From CAJINA01 sp964636125 (GTDB taxonomy: Bacteria > Desulfobacterota > Desulfobacteria > Desulfobacterales > CAJINA01): DNA of 64,000 nucleotides. This document shows, piece after piece, positions 53,496 to 61,635 of this stretch. Made by a program: the position numbers and the translations under genes. How positions within the stretch are numbered: the stretch's first letter is position 1; the number at the start of each line of letters is the position of its first letter. The DNA lies in assembly GCA_964636125.1 (NCBI GenBank), contig CAZWPX010000002.1:62001-126000 (forward strand), read 5' to 3'. Below the pieces are notes generated by a model. It was not told where the DNA came from. It did not search any database and was given only the letters and a program-made list of their open reading frames with translations.

Positions 53496-54245
53496 TTACA
53501 TGTACATGCCGCCGTTCACATGCAGGACCTGGCCCGTAATATAGGCCGCTTTTTCCGATGCCAGAAATTCAACCGCAGCGGCCACCTCTGCGGCCCCTGC
53601 GGGCCGACCCAGGGGTATCTGGGCAAGCATGGCTTTCCTGGTTTTGTCGGGCAGGTCCCGGGTCATATCCGTTTCAACGTAGCCCGGGGCAACCGCATTG
53701 GCCGTGATACCACGCGGCGCGAGTTCCCGGGCAACGGCTTTGGTCAATCCAATGATCCCGGCTTTGGCCGCTACATAATTTGCCTGCCCGGGGTTTCCGG
53801 CAACCCCGACCACCGAAGTGATATTAATGATCCGGCCCTGGCGCTGTTTCATCATCGCCTTGGCCGCAATTTTGGTACAATTGAATGCGCCTTTTAAATT
53901 GGTGTCGATCACCGCATCCCAATTTTCCGCCTTCATCCTGACAAGCAACCCGTCTCTGGTGATACCGGCGTTGTTCACCAGCACATCGATGCGACCGTTG
54001 GATGCAAGTGTTTCCTTGAAAAATGCCTGGACCTCGGCTTCTACCGTGACGTCCATCTTGAACCCGGCGGCCACACCTCCGGCGTCAGCCACAGCAGCCA
54101 CGGTTTTTTCAGCTTCATCGGCAGCCCGGTGGTAATTAAACAGGACCCGGGTATCCGGCCCGGCGAACGCCACGCAGACAGCCCGGCCGATACCCCGGGA
54201 ACCGCCGGTGACAACCACAACTCTTTTATTCGATGGCGTCATCAT
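53496..54245 (-). CDS. fabG: 3-oxoacyl-ACP reductase (FabG)
   Basis: The 249-residue SDR enzyme has VVVTGGSRGIGRA, NNAGITRDGLLVRMK, catalytic Ser in NITSVVG and YVAAK, and ends with QVLHVNGGMYM. It reduces 3-oxoacyl-ACP with NADPH. It follows rpmF by 7 bp; the plsX, fabH and fabD genes often found between rpmF and fabG are missing here. Confidence 0.95.
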   Translation of the reverse strand: MMTPSNKRVVVVTGGSRGIGRAVCVAFAGPDTRVLFNYHRAADEAEKTVAAVADAGGVAAGFKMDVTVEAEVQAFFKETLASNGRIDVLVNNAGITRDGLLVRMKAENWDAVIDTNLKGAFNCTKIAAKAMMKQRQGRIINITSVVGVAGNPGQANYVAAKAGIIGLTKAVARELAPRGITANAVAPGYVETDMTRDLPDKTRKAMLAQIPLGRPAGAAEVAAAVEFLASEKAAYITGQVLHVNGGMYM

Positions 54246-54252
54246 TCAGCCG

Positions 54253-54435
54253 CTAATCGTCTTCCCGGTCCAGGACATTACGCCCCTTGTAGGTGCCGCA
54301 GCTGGCGCACGCGGTGTGGCGTTGCTTGGCTTCGCCGCACTGGGGGCAGGTGGACAGGTTCGGCCCGTCTATTTTTTGCTGGGCTCTGCGCATGGCCTTT
54401 TTTGACTTGGATGTTTTTCGCTTGGGTACAGCCAT
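54253..54435 (-). CDS. rpmF: 50S ribosomal protein L32, zinc-binding form
   Basis: The 60-residue protein has AVPKRKTSKSKKAMRRA and two Cys pairs (CPQC and CASC) for zinc. GGAG precedes the ATG. It opens the lipid and cofactor gene run and has a promoter at 54506-54534. Confidence 0.97.
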   Translation of the reverse strand: MAVPKRKTSKSKKAMRRAQQKIDGPNLSTCPQCGEAKQRHTACASCGTYKGRNVLDREDD

Positions 54436-54505
54436 TAGTAATCTCCTAACATATTAATATAATTTACTAAATCAAACTTGTCCGCTCATTTTTTGAGCAG
54501 GCCAA

Positions 54506-54534
54506 TAAGTAATTGAAATAGTGTAGAATGTCAA
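54506..54534 (-). promoter_or_regulatory. Sigma-70 promoter of the rpmF-fabG run
   Basis: On the minus strand TTGACA (54534-54529), a 17-bp spacer and TACTTA (54511-54506). The leader of about 65 nt includes a GCTCA-N5-TGAGC hairpin (54484-54498). Confidence 0.5.
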
Positions 54535-54904
54535 CCTTTTTCAGGAATTATTTTTGATTTGTAGTGTTGTGAAATTGCAACGGGTATGGTATTGACATCG
54601 TCCGGAACAGCATGCTGTTTTAGATTTACATAACTTGCTGTTTTAAAATACAATTTTTTATTCAAGGTTATCGTGGCCGGTCGCTCAGGGCAAGATTGCA
54701 GACAAGCCGCGAAAGAGGCAGACAACCAAAAGTCAGGAAAATAGTCAAGTAAACTTTTCCTAACTACTAATCATTATTAACAGATAATGAGTAATTAAGG
54801 CGGGCTATCTCTCTGTAGTTTATTGGTATAGCTCACTTCACCCCTGACCTGGCAGACAGGCAGGACCGGATGGCCCTTTACTCACAGACTTAAGGAAAAC
54901 AACC
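54535..54904. other. Gene-free intergenic stretch upstream of gltX
   Basis: The stretch is AT-rich and divergent between rpmF and gltX. I see no conserved RNA, tRNA or repeat in it and no convincing coding frame. A gltX promoter should be present in its right part, but no near-consensus pair of elements stands out. Confidence 0.4.
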
Positions 54905-56320
54905 ATGTCAACCATCATTACCAGATTCCCCCCGAGCCCCACCGGGGCCCTGCACGTCGGCGGTGCCCGTACGGCTCTCTTTAACTGGCTGTACGCCCGT
55001 CACACCGGGGGCCGTTTTGTTTTACGCATTGAAGACACCGATAAGGTCCGCTCCACCCAGGAATCTGTGGATGCCATCTTTGAAGCCCTCGAATGGCTGG
55101 GCATCGACTGGGACGACGGCCCCTATTTCCAATCCAAACGCTTTGATCTGTATGCCGAATACATTGAGAAACTGCTCCAGGCCGGCCACGCCTATTACTG
55201 CGCCTGCAGCCCGCAAAAAATCGAGGCCATGCGCAAAGAGGCCATGGCCACCGGGGGGAAGCCGAAATATGATGGCACTTGCCGGGAAAAAGGCCTGGAA
55301 AAAACTGCCGGTGCCGTGGTCCGCTTTAAGGCCCCGCCAGTGGGCAGTACGATTATACACGATGTCATTAAAGGTAATATCGAGTTTCAAAACAGTGAAC
55401 TCGACGATTTTATCATCGCCCGCAGCGACGGGTCCCCCACCTATAATTTCGTGGTTGTGGTCGATGACATTACCATGGGCATCAATACCATCATCCGGGG
55501 CGATGACCATGTCATGAACACGCCCAAACAGATTCAGCTTTACCACGCCCTGGGAAGCGAACTGCCGGTGTTCGGCCACGTCCCCATGGTGCTGGGCCCC
55601 GACCGCAAGCGGTTGAGCAAACGCCACGGCGCCATGTCCGTAACTGAATATCGAGAAATGGGCTACCTGCCCGAGGCCGTCATCAATTACCTGGTTCGCC
55701 TCGGCTGGTCCTTTGGTGACCAGGAATTTTTCCAGACGACCGAGCTGATTGAAAAATTCTCGTTGGACAATATTGGCAAATCCGCCGGTATTTTTGACCA
55801 GAAAAAACTCCTGGCCCTGAATGCGGAACACATTCAGGCCAGGACACCGGCCGAGCTCTACCCCGTCCTTCGGCCTTTCCTGGAAAAAGCCGGCTATGAC
55901 CCGGGCTCCGGTACCTATATCGAAAGCATCATCACGACCTTGCAGCAGCGCAGCGCAACGCTGGATGAGATGGCCGCAGCCGCCCAGTTCTATTTCGCCG
56001 AGGAGATCGAGTACGAGAAAAAAGCGGCCAAAAAATTTCTCAAAACCAAAGCGCTTGAACCTTTGGGACTGCTGGTGGAAAAGCTCACCGGCCTGGATGA
56101 ATTTGAAGAAAAGGCCCTCGAGGATGTTTTCAGGGCAGTCATGGCGGAAACCGACCTTAAACTGGGCAAGATCGCCCAGCCGGTCCGTGTGGCCCTCACC
56201 GGCCGAACCGCCAGCCCGGGCATATTTGAAATCATAGAGATTATCGGCAAAGACCAGGTTCTCAAAAGACTCGCTAAAGCCATTGATTTCATTCAAGCAA
56301 CATCATCGGCAGACAAGTAG
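54905..56320 (+). CDS. gltX: Glutamyl-tRNA synthetase
   Basis: The 471-residue class I enzyme has RFPPSPTGALHVGGARTALF with the HIGH motif, the KMSKS-like KRLSKRHGA, and a CACS Cys pair in the zinc region. It charges tRNA-Glu, and possibly tRNA-Gln if the cell uses the amidotransferase route. The tRNA-Gln gene lies about 240 bp downstream on the same strand. Confidence 0.96.
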   Translation: MSTIITRFPPSPTGALHVGGARTALFNWLYARHTGGRFVLRIEDTDKVRSTQESVDAIFEALEWLGIDWDDGPYFQSKRFDLYAEYIEKLLQAGHAYYCACSPQKIEAMRKEAMATGGKPKYDGTCREKGLEKTAGAVVRFKAPPVGSTIIHDVIKGNIEFQNSELDDFIIARSDGSPTYNFVVVVDDITMGINTIIRGDDHVMNTPKQIQLYHALGSELPVFGHVPMVLGPDRKRLSKRHGAMSVTEYREMGYLPEAVINYLVRLGWSFGDQEFFQTTELIEKFSLDNIGKSAGIFDQKKLLALNAEHIQARTPAELYPVLRPFLEKAGYDPGSGTYIESIITTLQQRSATLDEMAAAAQFYFAEEIEYEKKAAKKFLKTKALEPLGLLVEKLTGLDEFEEKALEDVFRAVMAETDLKLGKIAQPVRVALTGRTASPGIFEIIEIIGKDQVLKRLAKAIDFIQATSSADK

Positions 56321-56336
56321 AATCGTTAAGAATCCT

Positions 56337-56456
56337 GGTTCGAAGTGACTAAAGTTAATGCGTCGCTGCGCGTTACTGTTTTTTTCAAATTGGCAGGATG
56401 CCTTAGTTCGATGTTCGCTATTGAACGTTGGATGTTGAATGTTCAGCTGTTCAGAC
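56337..56456. repeat. Composite interspersed repeat between gltX and tRNA-Gln
   Basis: GGTTCGAAGTGACTAAAGTT resembles the 42.2-kb element, and TTCGATGTTCGCTATTGAAC with GTTGGATGTTGAATGTTCAGC (56408-56440) belongs to the GAAC/TTCA family. Two repeat families are joined here. Confidence 0.5.
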
Positions 56457-56513
56457 GGGCGGGCTGTTCTCTCTGCACCGACCACGGCGTCCGGTTGAAA
56501 GTTCAAAAAGATC

Positions 56514-56542
56514 TTGACGCCTTAAAGAATATTATATACTAG
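56514..56542 (+). promoter_or_regulatory. Promoter of tRNA-Gln
   Basis: TTGACG (56514-56519) and TACTAG (56537-56542) with a 17-bp spacer; an overlapping TATACT at 56535-56540 (15-bp spacer) is the alternative -10. The mature tRNA begins at 56559. Confidence 0.55.
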
Positions 56543-56558
56543 ACTTTTTTACACTTTC

Positions 56559-56632
56559 TGGGGCATGGTCTAGTGGTAGGACGACGGGTTCTGGCCCCGT
56601 TAGCCCAGGTTCGAACCCTGGTGCCCCAGCCA
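56559..56632 (+). tRNA. tRNA-Gln (anticodon CTG)
   Basis: The acceptor stem TGGGGCA/TGCCCCA (56559-56565 and 56622-56628), discriminator G and encoded CCA enclose a D arm with AGTGGTA, the anticodon stem ACGGG/CCCGT and loop TTCTGGC (anticodon CTG at 56591-56593), and a T arm with GTTCGAAC. It reads CAG codons. Confidence 0.96.
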
Positions 56633-56641
56633 TTTTAAAAC

Positions 56642-56674
56642 AAGGGCTTGCGAATTCATTCGTGAGCCCTTTTT
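56642..56674 (+). terminator. Intrinsic terminator after tRNA-Gln
   Basis: GGGCTTGCGAAT (56644-56655) pairs with ATTCGTGAGCCC (56658-56669), including two G-U pairs, and TTTTT follows. It ends 4 bp before the stop codon of the convergent GNAT gene. Confidence 0.8.
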
Positions 56675-56677
56675 GGT

Positions 56678-56944
56678 TTAATCGGTGAACCCTTTGCCCC
56701 GCATGGCATCCCCATCCTTAAATAACGCCAGCCCCGTTTTCATCTGCCGCCAGCCCAGTTTTCGATAGAAAGGTTCTTTGCCGGGGGAGGCATAAAGAAT
56801 GATGTTGCAGTGGGCCAGCCGGGATACCAGGGCCTCCATAATTCGGGTACCGAGACCCTCGCCCTGCCGATCAGGCGTTACGGCTACATCGTAGATGGCG
56901 GCCTGATAGGCATCGTCTGAAATTGCCCGCCCGAAGCCAATCAA
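56678..56944 (-). CDS. Short GNAT acetyltransferase, N-terminus missing
   Basis: The 88 residues hold the C-terminal half of a GNAT fold: AIYDVAVTPDRQGEGLGTRIMEAL is the acetyl-CoA motif A (Q/RxxGxG/A), then ILYASPGKEPFYRKLGW. The family normally has 45-50 more residues before LIGFGRA. The only start is TTG 56944, overlapping the aldolase stop as TTGA. Upstream in frame the sequence is the shifted aldolase 3' end and does not look like a GNAT N-terminus. It is either a truncated remnant captured behind the aldolase or a minimal coupled protein. Confidence 0.7.
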   Translation of the reverse strand: MIGFGRAISDDAYQAAIYDVAVTPDRQGEGLGTRIMEALVSRLAHCNIILYASPGKEPFYRKLGWRQMKTGLALFKDGDAMRGKGFTD

Positions 56945-57717
56945 GCGGCTGTAGCGACCTTCAGGGCTGCGGTAATCTTCCGGGCCGCACTCCCGATGAG
57001 CAGGGTGTCGATGCCGACGGCCAATAGCGTGTAGCCACTTTCAATATAAGGCTGGATTGTGTCGGCCGTCGCCCCAAATGCGCCCAGTGGTATGTCTGCC
57101 CGGGCGACACAGTCACGCACCCGCGATATGGCCGCTTGAACCTCAGGGTCGTTTACCTGCCCTGTTTTTCCCATACTGGCCGAGAGGTCATACGGGCCGA
57201 CAAATACGCAGTCTATACCCGGGACTTTTGCAATCTCTTCGATGCGCGCCACCGCATCAATGTGTTCGATCTGGATAATAACGGCGATCTCATCATTGGC
57301 GGAATCAACATACTCCTGAAAATTTACCCCGTACCCCTGGGCCCGTGCAATGCCCACACTTCTTGCGCCTGTCGGCGGATACTTACCTAACCGGACCGCC
57401 CGCCGGGCATCAGCGGCGGTTTGAACCTGCGGCACGATAATACCGGCCGCGCCGCTGTCCAGTGCTCTTTTAATCCAGACCTCCTTGTTCGCAGGTATCC
57501 GGATGGCACACGGAACGGCCGGTGCCGCCGTCTGCAGAATGCGCTGCGCCTCCCTGAGGCTTAAAGCGCTGTGTTCAAGATCCACAAAGAGCCAGTCAAA
57601 TCCGGACAGGCAAAAGATTTCAGCCACTTCAGTGGCCGGCAGGGTGACAATCGTACCGACAAGGCGATCACCGCGGGTCAGTCGGTTTTTGAAAGATGGG
57701 TGCATTGCTTTCTCCAC
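56941..57717 (-). CDS. HpcH/HpaI family class II aldolase
   Basis: The 258-residue protein has GTIVTLPATEVAEIFCLSGFDWLFVDLEH (shown in part), IRIPANKEVWIKRALDSGA, GIIVPQVQ, IQIEHIDAV and FVGPYDLSASMG. The Glu and Asp are the metal ligands. Relatives cleave 4-hydroxy-2-oxo acids to pyruvate and an aldehyde (HpaI, RhmA, GarL). The substrate here is unknown. A later ATG at 57705 (MHPSFKNRL) is the likelier start by family length. Confidence 0.9.
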   Translation of the reverse strand: MEKAMHPSFKNRLTRGDRLVGTIVTLPATEVAEIFCLSGFDWLFVDLEHSALSLREAQRILQTAAPAVPCAIRIPANKEVWIKRALDSGAAGIIVPQVQTAADARRAVRLGKYPPTGARSVGIARAQGYGVNFQEYVDSANDEIAVIIQIEHIDAVARIEEIAKVPGIDCVFVGPYDLSASMGKTGQVNDPEVQAAISRVRDCVARADIPLGAFGATADTIQPYIESGYTLLAVGIDTLLIGSAARKITAALKVATAA

Positions 57718-57729
57718 TCACTTTAGGTC

Positions 57730-58794
57730 CTAATAAGGCGGCGCCAGGCGCCTGAATCCGTGAAACAACACGATACCAAGGAAAAACAGGTTTCGCGGCA
57801 GGATACCCGGTGTAAAGTAACCGGGGCACCTGACCGGTTCGTCTCCATCGACAGTTTTTGCCAGGCAGTGTCCCATCTGTTCCATCCAGGCTGTTGTCCG
57901 CGGCCACTCCAGGATGCGTGTGTACCAGGCTTCAGGGATACCCGCTTTGCCTGCCCGCGCACCCAGTATGGCCCCCAGGATGGCACCGGATGTGTCAGTA
58001 TCTCCGCCGGCAGTGACAATCTCCTGCAGTCCGCCCGCAAAATCATCCTGATGTCTCAGCCAGGTTTGAATGACACAGGGCACGGTATGGTACATGTACC
58101 CCGAAATACCGTTGCGTGAACCGATGGCATCGGCAAATTCGCCGACACACTGATTTGCCTCCGCAGAGGCCGCGGCCGTATATAAAAGCTGCACATATTC
58201 AGCACTCGCATGCTTTGCAAGCGCCCTTTTCACAATTGCAACAAAGTGCCGGGGCTGGATATCGCCCGCCTGCGCACTGACATGGGCAGCCAGGGCTACC
58301 GTGAACGCACCGAAAAAAGCTTTGGGATCTGTGTGTGTCAGCCGTGTGGTACGCAGGACCCAGTCGCTTAAAACCTCACTGTTTTCTCCAAAAACCACTC
58401 CGAGAACAGCGCTGCGCATGGCCGGTCCGTTACCCGCCGAGAAGATACCGCTGCGCCGGGGCGGAAAGCCCAGCCAGAGTTTGCAGACTGCGCGCAGGGT
58501 TGCCAGGCCGACACCGGCCGGCAAGCCCGCAACCCACCAGCGCAAGGCACTGGCCAGCTGCCTTTCAAAATGACCGGGATCGAATCTTGACGCCACCAGC
58601 GACCGGACAACGAAAAGGGTATGTTCCGTATCGTCGGAAACCATGCCATGGCCAAACAGGAGCCGCTGGCGATCGGGCGGTCCGAGAAGTTTTGCACCAC
58701 GCCGCGGGCGGAGCCCCTCGTATGGCAATCCGAGGGAATCACCCACCGCCGTACCCAGGATACATCCGACAATGGCTTTTTTTCGATCTTTCAT
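57730..58794 (-). CDS. ADP-ribosylglycohydrolase (DraG-like) family protein
   Basis: The 354-residue all-helical protein has GCILGTAVGDSLGLPYEGL, MVSDDTEHTLFV (first metal-site SDDTE) and TAGGDTDTSGAI (GGDTDT), the dinuclear Mg site of the family. Such enzymes remove ADP-ribose from proteins or related substrates. No nif genes or DraT partner is present. The last 30 residues, GYFTPGILPRNLFFLG onward, are encoded by a repeat-like sequence and may be a replaced C-terminus. Confidence 0.88.
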   Translation of the reverse strand: MKDRKKAIVGCILGTAVGDSLGLPYEGLRPRRGAKLLGPPDRQRLLFGHGMVSDDTEHTLFVVRSLVASRFDPGHFERQLASALRWWVAGLPAGVGLATLRAVCKLWLGFPPRRSGIFSAGNGPAMRSAVLGVVFGENSEVLSDWVLRTTRLTHTDPKAFFGAFTVALAAHVSAQAGDIQPRHFVAIVKRALAKHASAEYVQLLYTAAASAEANQCVGEFADAIGSRNGISGYMYHTVPCVIQTWLRHQDDFAGGLQEIVTAGGDTDTSGAILGAILGARAGKAGIPEAWYTRILEWPRTTAWMEQMGHCLAKTVDGDEPVRCPGYFTPGILPRNLFFLGIVLFHGFRRLAPPY

Positions 58795-59034
58795 TCAAGG
58801 TGGGGTCTCCTTTGCAGACATTAGCTATCGTGTATAGGGTCTGTTTGGGTCCGTCAAGCCAATTCCCACCGGTACAGCAGCCTTACCACTTGTAATCGTA
58901 AACAATATGCCCACCCCGGTATTTCATTCCGGCGCCGTCGCGGTTGACAACCATTCTGCAGTCCATATTATTATGCCATGTCACTGGGTATCACCTGCCA
59001 ATGAACCTGAACCGAATATGGATTGTGAGGTGCC

Positions 59035-59457
59035 ATGAAGCTGAACCTGTTAAGATTCTTTTCTGTCAGCCTGCTCGTATCGGTGTTGCTGCTGGGATCG
59101 TGCTCCGCAAGCCACGAGAGTTCAAGCGAATTCGTACATTGGCGCCCCTATGCAGAAGGCCTGCAGACGGCCGGCAACCAGGGCAAAAATGTTTTTCTCT
59201 ACTTTCGGGCCGACTGGTGACCGTACTGCCTTAAAATGGACAAGGTCCTTGTCCAAGAACCTGTATACAGCCACCTGAACACGAATTACATCCCCATCAA
59301 GATTGACATCGATAATGAAAAAAGTGTGGCCCGTAAATACCGGGTAAACGGCATACCGGCCCTGTTGTTTCTTGACCCCCAGGGACGGCTTCTCAAGCAG
59401 ATAAATGGGTACGTCCCAGCGGATTCCTTCGTAACAATGCTTAAAAAGACGGGTTAA
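59035..59457 (+). CDS. Selenocysteine-containing thioredoxin-fold lipoprotein (UGA read as Sec)
   Basis: Read through the in-frame TGA at 59218-59220, this frame encodes 140 residues. A lipoprotein signal (LLLGSC, lipid Cys23) precedes a thioredoxin fold: KNVFLYFRADW, then U62-P-Y-C65 (the CxxC redox motif with Sec in the first position), LKMDKVLVQEP, IKIDIDNEKSVARKYRVNG, the cis-Pro IPALLFLD, and a C-terminal helix. Both halves belong to one domain, and the residue at UGA is exactly the attacking Cys. A hairpin suited to a bacterial SECIS follows (59238-59254). It likely acts as a periplasm-facing reductant. A Cys-to-stop pseudogene is the alternative. Confidence 0.82.
59238..59254 (+). promoter_or_regulatory. 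Candidate bacterial SECIS hairpin
   Basis: GGACAAG (59238-59244) and CTTGTCC (59248-59254) form a perfect 7-bp stem with apical loop GTC, or a 6-bp stem with loop GGTCC. It begins 17 nt after the UGA and its loop G is about 25 nt away, within the spacing known for bacterial selenocysteine insertion elements. Confidence 0.65.
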
Positions 59458-59482
59458 TCTATACGGACCAAAATGGCTTAGG

Positions 59483-59619
59483 ATCGGGGACGAAATAATC
59501 AGTTCAAACTTATGGGTACATCAGGCACTTGTAAGTCCCTTGTCCCCGCCGTGGGCAAGCGCTATCCATTCTGAATTCTGGTATTGCTTTAGCAGTCCTT
59601 ATTGCGTAGTGTCCCCGAT
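59483..59619. repeat. Inverted-repeat-bounded intergenic element
   Basis: ATCGGGGAC (59483-59491) and GTCCCCGAT (59611-59619) are perfect 9-bp inverted ends of a 137-bp non-coding segment, with a further CTTGTCCCCG inside and CTGAATTCT at both 59570 and 59621. It may be a palindromic repeat of the REP/MITE sort. Confidence 0.4.
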
Positions 59620-59744
59620 ACTGAATTCTTTACAGGCGGGGTAATACCATAGCTGACAGCGACCTTAATTCTGCCCTTAAATCCTACCGTATCCAGCTAT
59701 TCATCTGTTGTTCAGTCACATTCGGCTGCTATTTTGCAACCTCC

Positions 59745-60836
59745 ATGCGCCTTCCGGTGGTACCGCTTTACGCGCGCACGCTGGACATTTCCACCGCGCA
59801 GATCGGCATTTTCAACGCGGTCTTTTTCCTCATGGCGGGCTTACTGGCTTTGCCCATGGGGCTGGTTTCAGACCGCATCGGAAGCAAAACCGTAGCATCG
59901 GCAGGTCTTGCGATCCTGGTCGTGTCCGCCTTTTCACTCTACCTGTGCGATACGTTCCGAACGCTGACCCTGGCGTATTTTTTCTTTGGTATCGGCACGG
60001 CCGCCTTCGGGCCGACGATGATGTCATTCGTTGCCCGGATCTCGCCCGCTACGCACCTGGGGAGGTCATACGGATGGTACACAACGGCCCTTTTTTGCGG
60101 GATGAGCTTCGGCCCCGCAGTGGGTGGCTTTGCAGCCCAGGCATCCGGCTTTGTGGTCGTTTTTATAGCCATCGGCCTCATTTTGCTCCTCGATCTGGGC
60201 GCTTTAGTCTATTTTATGCCCGGTAATCGTCCCCGGGAAGCATCCGAATCCGCACCCGCAAAATCGGCGGCGCCCTTAAGGGAACTGTTTTTGAACCGTA
60301 CTGTGCTGGCCTGCTGGGGTGTCACCCTGAGTGCTTGTGTCGGCCTGGGCATGTTTATCAGCTTCATACCCCTGCATGCTCACAACCTGGGATTGAACGT
60401 GAAGGAAATCGGCCTGGTATTTTTTGTACAGGGCCTGTGCAACGGGTTTTCCCGCATCCCTTTCGGCCACCTCAGCGACAAGGTAACCCGCCGCGACACA
60501 CTGATCATCATCGGTATCATCGGGTATAGTGTATCCCTGGCGGGATTCGGGGCTTCCGAAAATCTGTCTCACTTTATCGGATTTGCGATTATCTCGGGCT
60601 GCAGTATGGGGTTGGCGTTTACCTCTGTGGGAGCCCTGATCGCAGAAGCCGTTCCAGCCGAATCACGAGGCGGGGCCATGGGCGGCTACAACACCTGTAT
60701 CTATTTCGGGATGATGCTCAGCTCTGCATTGATGGGCAGGCTCATCCAGGTCATCGGCTTTGCGAACGGGTTTTACCTCATTGCCCTGCTCACCGCGGCC
60801 ACCATTGCTGTGTTTGCCCTTCTCCTCCGGCGTTAA
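59745..60836 (+). CDS. Major facilitator superfamily transporter (start codon uncertain)
   Basis: From ATG 59745 the 363-residue protein has eleven and a half membrane segments with the MFS motif A region (GLVSDRIGSK and, in the second half, GHLSDKVTRRD). The ATG falls in the middle of TM1. The frame remains open upstream to 59619 and reads IQLFICCSVTFGCYFATS, the missing half of TM1. No ATG, GTG or TTG lies there; ATA 59649 has AGGCGGGG seven bases upstream. So the true start may be ATA, or an ATG has been lost. Substrate unknown; it resembles sugar/drug efflux members. Confidence 0.85.
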   Translation: MRLPVVPLYARTLDISTAQIGIFNAVFFLMAGLLALPMGLVSDRIGSKTVASAGLAILVVSAFSLYLCDTFRTLTLAYFFFGIGTAAFGPTMMSFVARISPATHLGRSYGWYTTALFCGMSFGPAVGGFAAQASGFVVVFIAIGLILLLDLGALVYFMPGNRPREASESAPAKSAAPLRELFLNRTVLACWGVTLSACVGLGMFISFIPLHAHNLGLNVKEIGLVFFVQGLCNGFSRIPFGHLSDKVTRRDTLIIIGIIGYSVSLAGFGASENLSHFIGFAIISGCSMGLAFTSVGALIAEAVPAESRGGAMGGYNTCIYFGMMLSSALMGRLIQVIGFANGFYLIALLTAATIAVFALLLRR

Positions 60837-61570
60837 TGGTAGGTTGGTTTATCGTCATCCTTGCCTTTAGATCCTTCAATTACCCGGAACCGGGATTTGC
60901 GCTTTCGCAATCGCCATTGCAGGTACCGCAAGTAGATCACCTGCGGATCCAGAAATGTCCCGGGGGCTTTATAGCAGGCAAACCCACAGATAATCCCCCC
61001 AAGGTGATAGGCACCATAGGGATTGGCCTTGGCCAGCAGTGTCAGGAGGGTAATCCCTGCGGTTCCATAACTGATGTATTTTGCCTTTACGGGCAGGATA
61101 AACATCAACAGGATGGTCGCTTCCGGGTTCAATAATCCAAACACCACAATCAGTGCCAGCAGGCCGGGCAGCATCCCCATAAAGGGTGCGTTAAACCCCG
61201 CCACACCGCTGAAGGCCAATCCGATCAGGCCCCCTCCGAAAGCGGCCAGGTAAAACAGGACCAGAAACCTCCGGGGCCCGAGGGCGAACTCCACCGGTGC
61301 GGCAAAAAAATAGAGCATCAGGCAGTTGATCAGAAAACCGAACGGCGCCCGGGGGTCGTGCAGGAACGGATGGGTAACGAGCTGCCAGGCATGAAAGCTT
61401 TCCGAACTGTAGGGATAAAGCTGCAACTGGGCCACAACGGGGATGTGCAGCCACTGTTCCAGCAGCAATTCCGCAACATAGATGACCCCGTAGAGGATCA
61501 ACAGGCGTTTGCCCAGCGTGGTCAAACCCGAGCCGAATCCGAAAGAACTGTGCATACGATCAGGGTTCAA
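60833..61570 (-). CDS. Rhomboid-like membrane protein without the catalytic serine
   Basis: The 245-residue protein has six membrane segments, the rhomboid-like WQLVTHPFLHD (usual W.L.T..F.H), and AYHLGGIICGF with the TM6 His. The TM4 motif that should be GxSG reads FNAPFMGMLPG, with no Ser. It is therefore likely a proteolytically inactive rhomboid relative that binds or sorts membrane proteins. The 3' ends of this gene and the MFS gene overlap by 4 bp. It is preceded by the repeat cluster at 61.6 kb. Confidence 0.82.
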   Translation of the reverse strand: MNPDRMHSSFGFGSGLTTLGKRLLILYGVIYVAELLLEQWLHIPVVAQLQLYPYSSESFHAWQLVTHPFLHDPRAPFGFLINCLMLYFFAAPVEFALGPRRFLVLFYLAAFGGGLIGLAFSGVAGFNAPFMGMLPGLLALIVVFGLLNPEATILLMFILPVKAKYISYGTAGITLLTLLAKANPYGAYHLGGIICGFACYKAPGTFLDPQVIYLRYLQWRLRKRKSRFRVIEGSKGKDDDKPTYH

Positions 61571-61635
61571 AGAAGATTCCTTTCAAATTTGGTTGGGCCA
61601 AATTTCAATGTATTTAAAACAAATATCATCCAAGA

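Noticed and set aside
54531..54725. Minus-strand frame of 64 codons upstream of rpmF
   Set aside because: No ribosome-binding site or domain character, AT-rich composition unlike neighbouring genes, and it overlaps the rpmF promoter.
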